NCBI RefSeq assembly: GCF_038396675.1
Contig: NC_088921.1
Location: forward strand, 20,779,001 to 20,843,000
DNA: 64,000 nucleotides
Source: Hydra vulgaris
Taxonomy: Eukaryota > Cnidaria > Hydrozoa > Anthoathecata > Hydridae
Reading direction: 5' to 3'
Shown here piece by piece: positions 44,609 to 57,378 of the stretch. Under the pieces are notes generated by a model, which saw only the letters and a program-made list of their open reading frames with translations, was not told where the DNA came from and searched no databases. A program made the translations under genes and the position numbers. Within the stretch, counting starts at the first letter, position 1; the number at the start of each line of letters is the position of its first letter.

Positions 44609-47600
44609 ATGGCAGTAAAAATATTATCGTTAAACGTCAACGGATTATATAACAATCAAAAAAGAGACTCTTTATTGACATTTTTTAAAAAATTTGATTC
44701 CTAAAAATGTACCAATAATCCTAATAAAAAAGTATTTTCATACAAACACTAAAACTATAAAAGTAGAATTGATAGGATATATGTTTCACACAATTTGTTA
44801 AATTTGAAACCAAAATGCGAATATAGTCAGGTAGGTTTAAGTGACCATGACTCGGTTTCCTGCGAAATCTTTCTCGAAAGGGAAAATCCGCGGGGACCGG
44901 GACTTTGGCACTTAAACACATCTTTACTAACTGACAAAAAAATTTTAGAAATGTTAAAACAAGAATTTGAAATTAATCATAAACAAAACTCTTTTGAAAA
45001 CTCTAACCAAGGATGGAAATACGCTAAATTTATGGTTAGGGTTATCGCAGAAGAAAGAGGGCGACACTTAAGAAAGGAAAAAAGAGAAAAAAACTCTTGT
45101 TTTATAAAAAATTTTAAATTTAGAAGAATTTAAAAAGCGAAAGAGTTGAGACAAAAATTAACTTTATTAAAAAAGAGTTAAGTGAACTGAATAACAAAAA
45201 AGGGGTCTTTATCAGAACGAAACAAGAAATAATCGAAGAGGAAGAAATACCCTCAAGATCTTTATTTCTTATGGAAAAGACCAACCAAAGTAAAAAAACT
45301 ATTAAAAATGTATTTTACAAAAATAAAACTTTTACTGACACCAATGACATCCAAAATGTTTTGAGAAAATTTTATAAAAATGTAAATCTTGACAATTCCA
45401 TGCAAAAGCGCTTTGTTAGTTAAAATTAAAAATGTTTTAAAGGATGATGAAAATGCTTTTTTAAATATAAACATTAGCTCCTCTGAACTTTACCAAGTCT
45501 ACAAAAAAATAAGTCCCCGGGTATTGACGGAATTTCTGTTGAATTCTGGCAATATACCTGGGGTATTTATGGGGATGAATTTACCCGGCTAACCAATCAA
45601 AACTATTTTGAAAACACTCAAAATCAGGTTCCTTGAACCCAGAGAACGGCAGTGATTAGTCTGAAGGATAGAGATTTGTCGCTGCTGCAGAACTTGAGGC
45701 CAATTCCATAGCTGACCACAAGATAGTCACGAAAGCGCTGGCACTCAGAATGGCCAAAGTTCTGCATAAAATCTTAGAATTGTCCCTAACATGCTCAGTA
45801 CCTGGGAGAAATACTTTCTTAAATTTGTTTCTGGTCTGAGACATCATCCACTACACTGATAAAAAAAAAATCAGTGGTTTTTTGATGTCTCTGGACCAGG
45901 AAAAAGCTATTGACAAGATGGACAGAGCTTTTCTTGTAAAAGTCTTAGAAAAATTTAAATTTGGATACAATTTTGTAAATGCAATTGAACAAACTTTAAA
46001 AAATACGCAATCAATTATAACCAAAAACGGGTACCTGAGTAAACCCATTAAAATAAAAAGGGGAGTTCGACAGGGAGATCCGAACTCTTTAATGTTGTAC
46101 TGTGTGGCAGTAGAAACGCTAGCCTCAGAATTTAAGTACAGCCAAAGAATTTAGGGAATCCAACTCCCTGGTACAACTCCCTTTAAAATAATGCAGTTCG
46201 CATTCGACACCACTGTTATCTGCAAAGTCCCAGACTTCGTTGGTGAAATTTTTAAGGTTTTAAATACTTTTGAAAAAGCCTCTGGCTCAAACATAAATTT
46301 GAACAAAACAAACGCGCTTGCTCTGGGTGGGGGGGGGGGGGGAAGGTGGGTTCAAAACTCTTTAAATAATTTGTCCTTTGATTAATTTTTTATTAATTGG
46401 TCGAACCAGAACGGTATGAAAGTTCTTGGGCTGACCTTTTTAACAACCTTAAAAAGGCAGCGGAATTTAATTTTGATAAGGCCATTGAAAAATTAAAAAA
46501 GATTTACAAAACTTTAAATACAGAAATGATTCGCTAAAGTGCAAAGGGATGTCTGTCAACACGCTAGCCCTTTCAAAGGTCTAGTATGTTGCAAACATCT
46601 TTCTTATGAACAATCTTCATGAAAAATTGATCAAAAAAGAAATTTCTACTTACTTGTGGCAAAACCATTTTGCTGAGCCGATTAAAAGAAATATTCTAAA
46701 TTTAAAGGTTGATAAAGGGGGCTTAGGAATTCTTGATGTTTTGAGGCAGTTCAAACGCCTTAAGGCTTAAACATCTAATGCTGTTTCGAGAAGATCTAAA
46801 CCCACATAAGAGTTTTTTTCTTTACAAATATATTTTAGCCTATCCTTTAACCAAATATGCTAGAAGAGGTTTTACTATACATTTACAATGGAACTTTCTA
46901 ACCGAAGTAAAGTTTCCTAAGTCACTAAATCATCCATTTTACTACTCTGTGATTGAAATCCTAAAAAATAAAGCAAACCCTAAAAAATAAAGCAAACCTC
47001 TTAGAAGAAAAAATGATTACAACAAAGAAAGTTTACTTTATCTTGGGGGACCAAAATTGACTATACAAATTTGATCGAAAAGCAAACTTTTTGGGAAACC
47101 ACGTTTCAAACTAAAATGCCCTGGGATAAGATTTGGTGGCGCTGTTTCAAATCTTACGGCAAAGGTTCCTCACAAAATACACAATGGAAAATTTTACAAA
47201 ATATTTAGCCCACTAAAGAAAAATGTAAATAATAAAACAAAAATCGTGGGCGAGGCAATACTTGTTGTCTCGTCTGCAACCGAAATAAAAACACGCTTCA
47301 CCCTTTTATATATTGTAAAGTGGCATGCGCAATATATAACGATCTAAGGCTTGTTTAGGAGAGATAACTCCCAACGATAAATTTTAACTCAACCTATGCT
47401 ATTTTTTATTTGAATATTGAAGGTTTGTCAAGAGCTGACCCAAAAGCGAAGTTAGTACCACTGTAACAAATACTACAACAACGGAATTGTGGCGCGCAAG
47501 AAACATCTTTGTAATTGAAAACAAAATTATCCTCCCAAATAAGATAACAAAGATAATTATAAAAGAAAGAAAGTATATATGGAAAATAAAATATGAAAAA

Positions 47601-47678
47601 TACAAGCGCTATAACAATATAGGAAAAAATCATACTTTGTTTTCCATAAACATTGCCATTTCTAAAAGTTTCGAGTAG
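44609..47678 (+). pseudogene. ORF2 of element G'
   Basis: Starts MAVKILSLNVNGL. Same deletion of the endonuclease core, FAFDTTVI in place of the YADD motif, and the homopolymer within the NKTNALALGG region. Confidence 0.8.
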
Positions 47679-47728
47679 GATCTTGTTTTTAATACATAAG
47701 GAAATGTAGTTTTTTATTTTACGCAAAA

Positions 47729-47767
47729 GCATGTCCCCAGCAGCCCCTGTGGGTGTGACGGACAGGC
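47729..47767 (+). other. 3' UTR hairpin of G' (mirror)
   Basis: GCATGTCC with GGACAGGC around AGCAGCCCCTGTGGGTG. Confidence 0.6.
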
Positions 47768-47790
47768 GTATATTATTTAAATGCATGGCT

Positions 47791-47843
47791 TAATGGCCAG
47801 AACTATTTAATATAAACTTTATATTAAATAGTTCTGGCCATTA
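47791..47843. repeat. 26 bp perfect hairpin of G' (mirror)
   Basis: Counterpart of 20,973-21,025 with its 1 nt loop. Confidence 0.85.
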
Positions 47844-48238
47844 TAGCATTATATTTTTAAACTTTTTATTTCTTCTATATACTTTATCAAAGTAATTGTT
47901 ATTGTTTTATACACGATATTTTTGGTAAATAATTTATTTACAGTGTTCATAACTCTTATTAAAAAACTAAATTTTATTTCCTAATTTGCGGTTTTCTCTA
48001 TCGACATTTCATTTTTGTTTTCGTTTTCGTTTTTTATTTCTCGATTTTATCTTGTTTTATTCGAAACCGCAAAAACAAATTAAAAAAAAAAAAAAAAATA
48101 AACAAATTTTATTTAAAACTAATTGTTTTATTGCGTTATTTACAGAAATTTTATTGTGTATATAACAGTTTTTTTTTTTGTGAAATAATGTTTTTATAAG
48201 AAATAAATTGTAAAGATAAAAAAGTGAAAAAAAAAAAA

Positions 48239-48349
48239 GTATCTGTTCTTATCGCTTCTCGTCCTAATGGCTTCTAATCAACCTATGATAAAGCGATGAG
48301 ATGCCGATTATAAGCCGAGAAGCGATAAAGCCGAGAAACGATAAGAACG
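48239..48349. repeat. Scrambled head-to-head U2 junction (mirror)
   Basis: GTATCTGTTCTTATC fused to GCTTCTCGTCCTAATGG, then inverted partial U2 starts. Same as 20,467-20,577. Confidence 0.75.
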
Positions 48350-48380
48350 CTTGATCTTAGCCATTAGGCCGACAAGAAAT
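48350..48380 (-). pseudogene. U2: U2 snRNA 5' part (mirror)
   Basis: ATTTCTTGTCGGCCTAATGG then CTAAGATCAAG, followed by CGTTCTTATC: branch-recognition stretch missing. Confidence 0.8.
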
Positions 48381-48561
48381 AACTGAACACTGCAGATATA
48401 GTCGGACTGACGCCGTCTTCAACAATATACTTGTGGTTTGAATCAGTACGTCTAATCATTTTCGTTGTCGTCATCATCAGTAGCATCATCATCAGAAGCA
48501 GCTGAGACCATTGGCGATGTTGGACACACTAAAAGTCAAGACAATTTTTCTTATTTTCAAT
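48381..48561 (-). promoter_or_regulatory. U2 spacer and promoter (mirror)
   Basis: Mirror of 20,257-20,435 with the same AGAAGCAGC variant of the trinucleotide tract. Confidence 0.6.
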
Positions 48562-48713
48562 CTGGGCCGCGCTCAGCAGTAGTGCAAAGCCGAGGCAACC
48601 CGTGGTCAGGGCAATGTAAACCTATGATCCCATGACCAAATGCCAAAAATCAGATTTATATATGAGCCGGACTGTGCCGGCGTACCAGATAATAAACTAA
48701 TAAGAAAAGAAAT
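48562..48713 (-). pseudogene. U2: U2 snRNA 3' part (mirror)
   Basis: Directly downstream of the A tail of element J. All stem-loops and the Sm site are recognisable. Confidence 0.85.
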
Positions 48714-48969
48714 TTTTTTTTTTTTTTTATTATTAATTTCTACCATCTAGTCCAAAGCCCAAGATAGCAAGTGTATTTTAAATTTTTTGTTTTTGTTATA
48801 TTGTTTTATATTTTTATCTAATTATGTTATTTTGATATTTTTGTTCGTATTTTATTTGTATACTTTTGTTTGATTATCAAGTGTTAATAAAGTAACTCTT
48901 GGATGTGACATTTTTACCTTGTAACAGTTTTATTTGTATTTTATTTTGTTTTTTTTGTTTTTTGTTATT

Positions 48970-50952
48970 ATTTTAGTCATTATTATAATTATTATTGTTT
49001 ATTTGTTATTTTTTACGGTTTTTGCATGATCTAGAACGAAAAAACGATGAACAAAAAAACGAAAAAGCGAAAATTCGAAAGGTGTCGACATAATTAAGCC
49101 ATATTTTAGAAATTAAATCGTAATTCTGTATTGCTATCTTTACTAAGAACATTATTAAATGAAAAGGTTTTATGAAAACCTCAAATGTTATTTTGTCTTA
49201 GGTATTTATTGTATTTAAGTGACCATAAATATTTTATTTCTTTTTTATACTACCTATTATTTTTATTGATGGTATTTTTTTAATTTCTTTAGTTAATGAG
49301 TTCCTGGCTCTTTATTATTCAGTAGTAATGATATTCGTACGTGTAGTTATAACTTTAGCATTGTTACTTTGTTTAGAGAGATCTTCTATATTGATTTGGA
49401 AAACTGCTTGAACGCTGATAAGTTTTTTTGTTCGTAGTAGACCCTCGTATATTTCTCGGAAGGCTCTCCACACGCGTTAGGCTTTCCTACATGATATAAA
49501 GGTGTGTAGAGTGTTTTCAGTTTGATTGTTTTCTTTGCATTTATTGTCTCCGCTTCCTCTGTTTTTACGCCAACTTTGTAGCTTTTCTATTGTTGGTAAG
49601 CTGTCAGTGAGGATTCTCCATTGTGTGTTTTGGCATGGTCCTTGGGCGTAAGAGTTGAAAGACCGTTTCCAGATTGTTTTCCAAAGTAGACTTCTCTGCA
49701 ATTTTCCCACTCACATATTTTCGATAAGTATGTGATTGTATATGCTTTTTGTATTCTCATTTTGTAACGTGATTATTTGTCGTCAAGTTTTAATTTTCTA
49801 CTTACATCTGCATAGTAGAAAGGGATACTGTTTAGTTATTTCGGAAATTGTTTTGATGTAAGAAATTGGCATTGTGGATATTTTTCATTTGCAAAGTTAA
49901 TTAGAGGGTATGCGAGTATTGTAGTATTGCTAGCCCTCCTTTGTCAGTTGGAAGATAAACTATGTCTCTTTTGATTGGTTCTGCATGTTGGCTTTGCCAT
50001 AAATTTTTAAATGTTTCTTTTTTAATTTTTTTTGGATGAGGTTTCAGATATTGGAAATATATTGAGTATAAACCAAATTTTAGAAAGAGCGAGGGTATTC
50101 ATGAATATCGCCTTGCATCTAAGGGATACGTTCCTATATTTGAAATTTTTAACTTTATTAGTAAATTTATATATTTCAATTGACCAGTTTATGATGGATG
50201 AGTATGCCAGATCTGTATGGAAATATGTATCTAGTATGTTTAGGCCAGTTGTGATGGTCTAGACGATATTGTAATTATTTTGGTTTAGTGTTTTTATTGT
50301 ATTTTCGTATTCCATGTTTTTGAAACCTCCTAAGGCTAAAGCTTTTGTTTTATTCTTGTTTATGTTGGAGGAAGATACTTCTTCAAAGAGATTTAGTACT
50401 TTAAAGATCTCTGATATAGAGTTAGTATCTCTTGCAAACATGACTGTGTCATCTGCGTATTGCATTAGTTTTAAATTTGTTTTGCTATCTGGAAGTGATT
50501 TTCCATCTATTTTGGTGTTGTTTCGAATTTCGTTGGCTAGAGGTTCTACAGCTAAACGGTCTAACACCTTTGCTGACATCAAAGGGAGTGCTAAAAATTC
50601 CATTGTTAAGGATTATTGATTGATTGTTTTTAAGAGTATTTTTAATCGTTTTGACAATATTGTCACCAAGATTAAACTTCTTCAGAGTAGAGAAGATAAA
50701 GTTTTGATCAATTTTGTCGATTGCTTTTTCTTGGTCTATTGTTATGAGTAAGGCTTTTAAGTTTTTTTCATTGGTGTAGTGAATCAATTCCCTAGCGAGG
50801 AATATATTGCTAAAGATATTCTGGCCTGGAACAGAGCATGTCTGAGAGGATCCAACGATGATGTTTAACACTCTGGATATTCTGATTGCAAAAGCTTTTG
50901 TTATAACTTTGTTTTCAGTACAAAGGAGCGAAATCGGTTTCCAGTTTTTAAG
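48970..50952 (-). pseudogene. ORF2 3' half of element J
   Basis: Mirror of element F ORF2: LITIDQEKAIDKIDQNF, LKLMQYADDTVMFARDT, NVSLRCKAIFMN, and NKCKENNQTENTLHTFISCR in the knuckle region. It differs from F by a few substitutions, for example near 50,075 and 50,390. The exact end of ORF2 near 49,110 is uncertain because the frame is broken. Confidence 0.75.
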
Positions 50953-53872
50953 TAGTGATGTGGGAAACTAATATTTTAAGTTCGAAACGATTCGAAACGA
51001 GACTAAGCCACTTTCATTCGAATTCGATTCGATTCAAAAGTACGCTGCACTGATATTGAAATTTGGTACTTAAATAGTAATAATTTTTAGTGTGTGAACG
51101 AACACAGAACAGAAATAAAACATTATACATTTTATATTTAATAACCAATCATATTGCAGCCTTATAATGTAAACAAAATACTAAGCAACACAGACTAAAC
51201 TCTAGAGTCAAATAAAAGTGAATGAAATCAAATGAGACTAGTATCATACAATTTAATTACAATGTGTGACAATTCAAGTTAAAAAAAGTCAAGTCAAATA
51301 CTTGCAATGCAGTGCATAGAATAAAGACTAGGACTAGTAATATATTTACAGTTATAGTTTAACAGATAATACAATACAAGTAAAAGTACAATGCTATAAT
51401 GAATGCAAATGTTATACAGTTATGTAAAGTAGTAGTACATGCAGAGGCAATTGTTCCAGAAAGTCCGAGACCTTTATCCACAGTGTACTGTACTGACTGT
51501 GGCTGGCAGGGCAGTCTGGCTTCGGTACGCTACTGCTATGTGCTATACTACAAATTTTCGTGAATAAAAGTTAGTTCAGCCACATGCTCAGAGAGTAGAT
51601 TACATCGCCGTCTTGTAATAATGTTACCGGACGTCGAGTTCAATCTCTCCGAATTTACAGAAGTTGCTGGAATAGCCAATAGTGCCTTCGCTACTCTTGA
51701 GAGTTTCGGCAGACGGTGATGATCAACTTTCCACCAATCAAGAACAATGGCGTTCCTTCAAATAGAAGGTTCAATCATATACATTCTGACCTCCTTATGC
51801 ACAGAAGCTGCATCATCAACTGGCAGCATCCTATTTGCAGTTGCTGTTGTAAGCATGCTGTCGAAGTCATCCCATAAACTACTTGGCTTGGAGGCTACAG
51901 CTGATGTCCGACCAGGACGTGAGCCAGCACTTTCAAAAGCAGGAACGGGACCACCAGCACTAGCAGATGTTTCTACAAAGCATTATATAATATAAATAGA
52001 TGTAAAACTAAAATAGCAAACAGAAATGAAAACCTATGCATTATTGTTTTATTATTCATCTGTAATTAAACTAAACCACAATACAGTAAATCTGAAAGTT
52101 AAATCTGAACTGCACGCCATTACAATTACCATCAAGTTTTAATCTGTGTTAATCACGTAACATAAAACGTAATTGAATTGTACCTTGAATTAAGTTCGTG
52201 TCATCATCGCTCAAGGCACAATGTCCACCTCCACCAACACCAGTACCGCCACGAGATCGGAATTCCTTAGAGTACTGATGAAGACTGTCTACAACAGTAG
52301 CTTGCTGTTGTTCAAAGAAGAAGATGGATTTGTAGCGTGGATCAAGAAATGTACATGCTGCATAAGGCAAAGCTGATATGAATTGCGGAAACCGTCGGTC
52401 TAGTTATAACTTTAGTTTTCGAGCAATAAGTACACCACAACCCTTATGTGAAGGATCATTGATGAATCGCTGCAATTGCTGATTTATGCCATGCAAAGCC
52501 AAAATTTTCATAGACAATGTTGGGTAGTTCTTGCCACATAAATCTCTACTTGCTTGTTTAAATGGAGCAAGAATTGCGTGATAGCCTTCAGCAAGCTTCC
52601 AGTCTGCATTAGTCAAGTTATCAATTTTTTCACATATTGCTAGATCAGCAGATATAGCATCTTTTTCTTCGCATAATCTCTTCTGCATAGAGTAATCCGA
52701 GTTCCACCTAGTAGCAACATTGATTATCAGTTCTCGTTCTACCTTTCCTAATCGCTTCTGCTCTCTGTACAAATTCTGTGTAGCCTGGCAGCTATGGTGA
52801 TAATGTGACACAATACGACGGCTTTTGGAAAGGACAGTCTGCACCATCAATTTTACTCACGGCATCATTGATGGTTAATTGTAAAGTGTGAATAAAACAT
52901 GAAAGATCATAAAATGATTGTGAGAAATTCATGGCGCTTTTCATATTACTGCCATTATCATGCAACGCATAAATTGGAACAGTCCGAGGAAGCTTCCAAA
53001 TATCAATAGTCTTGTTTAAAGATTCAAGAATGCTTTCGCCGGTATGTTATCCTGGAAACGGCTTGTTTTCTAATGCAAATATCTTTATTTGTCATCATAT
53101 TCATTGACGACTTTATGTCAGTCGTGAATGAATATGATGGAATGTCTTCAAAATCTCGATATATTTCATTAGCGGTTTTCTGTTTTACACTACAATATAA
53201 CTCAGGTACAACTTATCTTGAAAACGTAGTTCTGCTTGGCACCAGATATTGTGGTTCCATTAATTTCATCAGTTCTTTGAATCCTCTGCCTTCTTCAAAG
53301 TCGTTTGACAACATGTCTAGAGCAAGCATGCGACTAACCGAAATCGTTATAGCGATGGCATTTGGATGACTTGACGACCAATGTGCTTTCTTATTAAAAA
53401 GGTCATCAACTTTACTTTGCTTCTTATTTTCATTTTTCAATTTTTGTTCTGCAAATTTTCTTTTACGATTCTCTTCATTTCTCGCTACACACTCTTTATA
53501 CGCTTTCATATGAGCAGCACGTAAGTGAGCATAAAGACCTGTTGTTGCTCCAGTTGGACACGGAACAGGTAACTTGCATGTTCCTATTTTGCATATGCCT
53601 ATAATTCTATTGCCATTCGTTTTTTGTCTACTAAAAAATTCCCAGACAATACTTAGACAATTACCATCGTTACTATCCGCCATTAAGGAACTGTATAACT
53701 TTTTTCTTTCACTTTTAAACGACAAAATTCGATTAACTTTGGGATCTCTTTAAAACAAAGATACTATACTTTGAAAATTTGAATTGTTTCAAATTAAAAA
53801 AGTTCAATTTGTAACATAAGTAAAAGTCAGTTTCGTACTCGCAATTGAAGTTTCGAATTTTGCACATCACTA
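50953..53872 (-). mobile_element. hAT DNA transposon, right-arm copy, both ends present
   Basis: 2.92 kb with short terminal inverted repeats TAGTGATGTGGGAAAC and TAGTGATGTGCAAAAT. An 8 bp target duplication flanks it: TTTTTAAG (50,945-50,952) and TTTTTAGG (53,873-53,880), differing at one base. The LINE frame continues on both sides (SKPK...NWKPISLLCTE), proving insertion into ORF2 of element J. Non-coding ~1.1 kb between the transposase end (51,551) and the 50,953 terminus contains no gene. Confidence 0.9.
51551..53725 (-). pseudogene. hAT transposase with BED finger, right-arm copy
   Basis: An upstream in-frame ATG at 53,725 precedes MADSNDG (53,683). BED finger CKIGTCKLP...HLRAAHMKAY. 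Then HDNGSNMKSAM, LQLTINDAVSK, INVATRWNSDYSMQKRLC, YAACTFLDPRYKSIFF, an acidic/Gly loop, DWWKVDHHRLPKLSR, and the dimerisation block SVNSERLNSTSGNII ending at 51,551. The first 170 codons and two later blocks (148 and 73 codons) are open. It is better preserved than the left copy but still broken. Confidence 0.85.
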
Positions 53873-53880
53873 TTTTTAGG

Positions 53881-55094
53881 CTTTGACAGGTCTCTACCTT
53901 TCGGAAGAAATCAGGGCTGTTCTTTGAGACCAGGATAACTCGCCGTGTTTTTCAAAGATGTTTAGGTTTGCAATCTTGGTTAGTTACTCTCCATTGAAAT
54001 CCAAATACTCTTGATATAATTCGGCTGGTCGGCACGCTAAGCCGGGTGTTTTTCCCTTCTTTAAAAGTTTTGCAGCATTGTAGAGCTCTGAATTGGTAAA
54101 ATAGTTGTTAAGATTCTTGTTTTGGTCTTTATTCAAAGCTGTGTTTCCGTTGTTAAGTTTTTTTTTTTTCTTGGTTTAACCGAGGATTTTCATAGAGTGT
54201 TTTGTAGAAATTTCTTATTATGCTAAGGATTTTATTTGGGTCGGTATAGAGAGTTTCACCCTCTTTTATTTCTTTGATTGTTTTATTGCTTTTATTTGGT
54301 TTTTCAAGATGAAATAGCATTTTTGAGGGTCTTTCTCTGTCTTCGATGATTTGTTGTTTCGATCTCACAGAGACGCCGTTATTTAATGTTAGTTCTTTTA
54401 GTTTATTTTTCAATATCTTAATTTTATTTATATCTTTAGGTCTTTTTCCCTTTTCAGTCTCTAGCTCTTGCTCTACGCTGAGTTTCTGTGTGTGTTTATG
54501 ATCTTTCGCTTAAGTATGTGTTTATGATTTTGCATGTTGGTTTGTCTTCTTCTCTCAAGTTTGTATATATTCTGTCTATACAACTTCTATAGGACTTGTC
54601 GCTTTCCTCATATGAGTATTCTCGCCTTAAAGGATTTAGAGTCCTATATACGTCTTTTAGGTTGTACTTTTCGGATAGGTTTTTTAGATTTTTTTTGCCC
54701 AGGGTGTTGCTTTTGTATAAAAAATCACCACCGTCTCTGTCGAGCTGTGGGTCCTCTACTATATTGAAGTCACCTAATGGAAACATCATATCACAGATTT
54801 TAGTGTGTCTATCTAGCTGCCCAAAAAAAGATTCTTTTTTTTGGAGGTTATTTGGCCCATAGATATTTATGATTCTTATTTAGTTTTGTATGAGGTTATG
54901 ATTGCAGCAATAATCCTGCCGTTGTTATAATACGTACATTTTCTAAATGTTGTGTCTTTTTCTGAGAGAATCGCTACACCTCGCTCTTTGTTCCGTTGAT
55001 CCACTTTGCACCTTTTTCCGTTGATCCAATTCGACGATCCCTCAGTTTTGTTTTTTTTTCAAACTACAATTAACAAAATTATAATATAAGTTAC
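53881..55094 (-). pseudogene. Endonuclease and linker of element J ORF2
   Basis: Between the CR1-like insertion and the hAT: ERGVAILSEKDTTF near 54,970, GRIIAAIIT, FPLGDFNIVEDPQLDRDGGD near 54,770, ESDKSYRSCIDRIYTNLREE, LSER where SDH is expected, then the basic linker MKNKLKELTLNNGVSVRSK (54,413-54,153). The first third of the domain (VNGL, QETH) is absent. A duplicated GGATCAACGGAA-type 12-mer sits at ~55,000-55,030. Confidence 0.7.
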
Positions 55095-56581
55095 AAATAA
55101 CATTTAAAATATTCAGATTTAAATTCAAATTACAACCGTTTCATTACAGAAAATTGTCAGGATAAATAAAAATAGTAATTAAAAACGACAGATTTTACAA
55201 TTACAATTTTTTGCATACCAATTTTTAATATGTTTTTTGAACACCTCAGAACTTTTAGAGGACATGGTCTTGTTATCTAGAGTGTTCCATAACGAAATGG
55301 CTCTAAATATAGTACAACATGTATCCTTATATTTGGAGCCATTTGAAGGTCGTTTTTTCGCTACAACGAAGTTTAAAAGGAAGATTTTTTGTATTGAATA
55401 AATCCTTCATAAATTTTGGATTTAGACAATTAATTGATTTAAAAACTTCTATCATAAGAAAGCGCAAATTTTTTAAGTGGATCCTCGGACTATTATCAAA
55501 ATTTAACAATTCATCAAGAGATAAGTCAAACCTTTTATGGACAATACAAAGAACTTTTTTATGAATTTTCTTTATAAGGTTGTCATAGTATTTAGAACAA
55601 AACATGCATATTAGGGAACAATAAAAAAAATTTGACATTATAAAGGCATTATTACGGGATAAAAAACTTCTTATGCGTGAATGAGCAAAACATTTACCAT
55701 TAGCTTTACTGGATAAGTATTTAATGTGTTCTCCAAAGTTTAGATTCTTATAAATTGTAACAACAAGTAGTTTCACCCTATCAGAGGCAAAAACAGTTAT
55801 ATTACCTATTTTAAGATATCGATTTTTTGTGTTTTTTAAACCAACTAAAAGTAATTGGGATTTATCAGGGTTGACAACCATCGAGTTAAACTTAAACCAG
55901 GCAATGGTATTAATTGCTTCTTTTTGCAATCGAAAAATAACCTTTTCGGAGCTGTAATCACAGGCATACAGCGTATTATCATCTGCAAAGTTGCACAATT
56001 CAGTATTTTTAATAAAGAAGAATATATCATTTATGAATATATTAAAGAGGATCGGGCCAAGAATGGAACCTTGAGGCACTCCCGACAATATATCAAACCA
56101 ATTAGAAACAGAAGTTCCTTTCCTTACCCTTTGTTTACGACCACTAATATACGATATAAGAAATTTAAGACTTTCTTTAGAGAAACCAATCGTCTCTAAT
56201 TTAGCAATAAATAGGTCATGCGGAATGAAATCATACGCTTTAGATAGATCCATTAATTATCTTTCAACAATACCTCCATTGTTAATGCATTCATGCCACT
56301 TATTAAGTAAAAAAATAAGTGTATGCTGAGTACTATAACCTCTACGAAAACCACACAAAAGTTTCTCAAATTTTGGCTCCATAAATAACAAAATCTGTTC
56401 ATAAACGATCATTTCAAAAATATTGGAGAGAGCGGGTAGGATACTTATAGGGCGATAGTTACCTTATCTGTTGGGTCATTTTTTTTAAGACACGGTAAAA
56501 CATCCACCATTTTTAGAAATGACGAAAATGTTCCATCTAAGATGCTATTATTGATACAATCTGTAAGACTATCCCTAAAGT
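55095..56581 (-). mobile_element. CR1/Jockey-type LINE, 5'-truncated
   Basis: Flanked by an exact 11 bp duplication ATATAAGTTAC (55,084-55,094 and 56,582-56,592). Starts inside RT with FRDSLTDCINNSILDGTF and has a ~230 bp 3' UTR ending AAATGTTATTT without a long A tail, as usual for CR1-like elements. It inserted into ORF1 of element J and shows no U2 site preference. Much better preserved than its host, so it is younger. Confidence 0.85.
55327..56253 (-). pseudogene. CR1-like reverse transcriptase fragment
   Basis: A 308-codon open frame: MDLSKAYDFIPHDLFIAKLE (RT A motif, D in DLSKAYD), SGVPQGSILGPILFNIFIND (RT B), LCNFADDNTLYACD (catalytic FADD), MVVNPDKSQLLL (D motif). A thumb/connection region follows to FKWLQI. 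Upstream finger motifs (LKMVDVLPCLKKNDPTDK near 56,490) lie in the same element but past a stop. FADDNT and SKAYD place it in the CR1/L2/Jockey group and well apart from the Tx1-like RTs around it. Confidence 0.85.
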
Positions 56582-56592
56582 ATATAAGTTAC

Positions 56593-57378
56593 CTGTTTTA
56601 TTTTTTATTTCATTTGCTGAAAAAGGGGTATTACATTGTGCTGTTGCAGAATCTGCAATGTTTTTATCTCTAGCTGTTTTCACATTACTGTTGAGACCTT
56701 CACGAGTTGGATGCATGTTTGTTTCGTTATCTTCATCATCTTTCTTTTGAGTTTGGTTTTTTTTATTGGGTGTATACCCAATGTGCCCAGTATGAATTAC
56801 TTTAACACTGTATCCTTTTAGATTTATTTTAATTGGTATTGGTTTAGGCATTTCTTCCAAAACGACTAAAAGAATACCGGTGTTGTATTTTATTTTGTTT
56901 TTTGTTGTTTCTTTTATTAAAGTCTTGTGGATATATGCTTACCATATCCAAGGGTTTGTAGTTCTTTACCAACACCAATATCTGCGCACTCAAGGGGAAG
57001 TCCATAGATTGAAATTGTTCTCCTTGGGGTTGCTGGTGTTCTGTTAGGTTTTGACCCATAAAGGCGATAGTGCTGCCCTTTATTATTAAGTCCTCTTTCA
57101 GGGAGGATAATTTTAGATGAATCAGTTTTCATTAAAATCTTGGCCATGTATCCTTTACGTATAACTTGAAGTCCTTCGAGATAAACGTCCAGACCTTGCT
57201 CTTCTAAGGCTTTAAATACATCTCCTTTATCGCACGAAGTGTTTAAGGAACATAGCAGAGTATTTTTTAGGCGTATTAAACGATTACTTTCGCCTGTAGC
57301 GACTTGAGCATAGCTCTTAGTGGAAAAAGATTCTTCGAAAAGAGTTTCAACATTAGAATTTTTATCCATGTTAACCAT
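56593..57378 (-). pseudogene. ORF1 of element J
   Basis: Starts MVNMDKNSNVETLFEESFST, then KSYAQVATG. First fold: NTLLCSLNTSCDKGDVFKAL, YLEGLQVIRKGYMAKILMKT, RGLNNKGQHYRLYG. Second fold: TISIYGLPLECADIGVGKEL, LGYGKHIS, GILLVVLEEMPKPIPIKI, LKGYSVKVIHTGHIGYTPNK. One frameshift lies between 56,917 and 56,860. The frame reaches the CR1 target duplication. Confidence 0.7.

Larger units (their letters stand above)
43012..48238 (+). mobile_element. Keno-like LINE, element G' (mirror of G)
   Basis: Same structure as G. The only difference I found is 14 G instead of 12 C in the homopolymer near 46,328. Confidence 0.85.
36593..53738. repeat. Right arm of ~17 kb inverted repeat
   Basis: Mirrors 15,080-32,220. 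Its outer end lies inside a hAT that is complete here and embedded in a continuous LINE (element J), so this arm looks like the original and the left arm like the copy. Confidence 0.95.

Noticed and set aside
55327-56253. Possible host or telomerase-like RT gene
   Set aside because: SKAYD, VPQGSILGP and FADDNT with an 11 bp target duplication make it a truncated CR1-like LINE.
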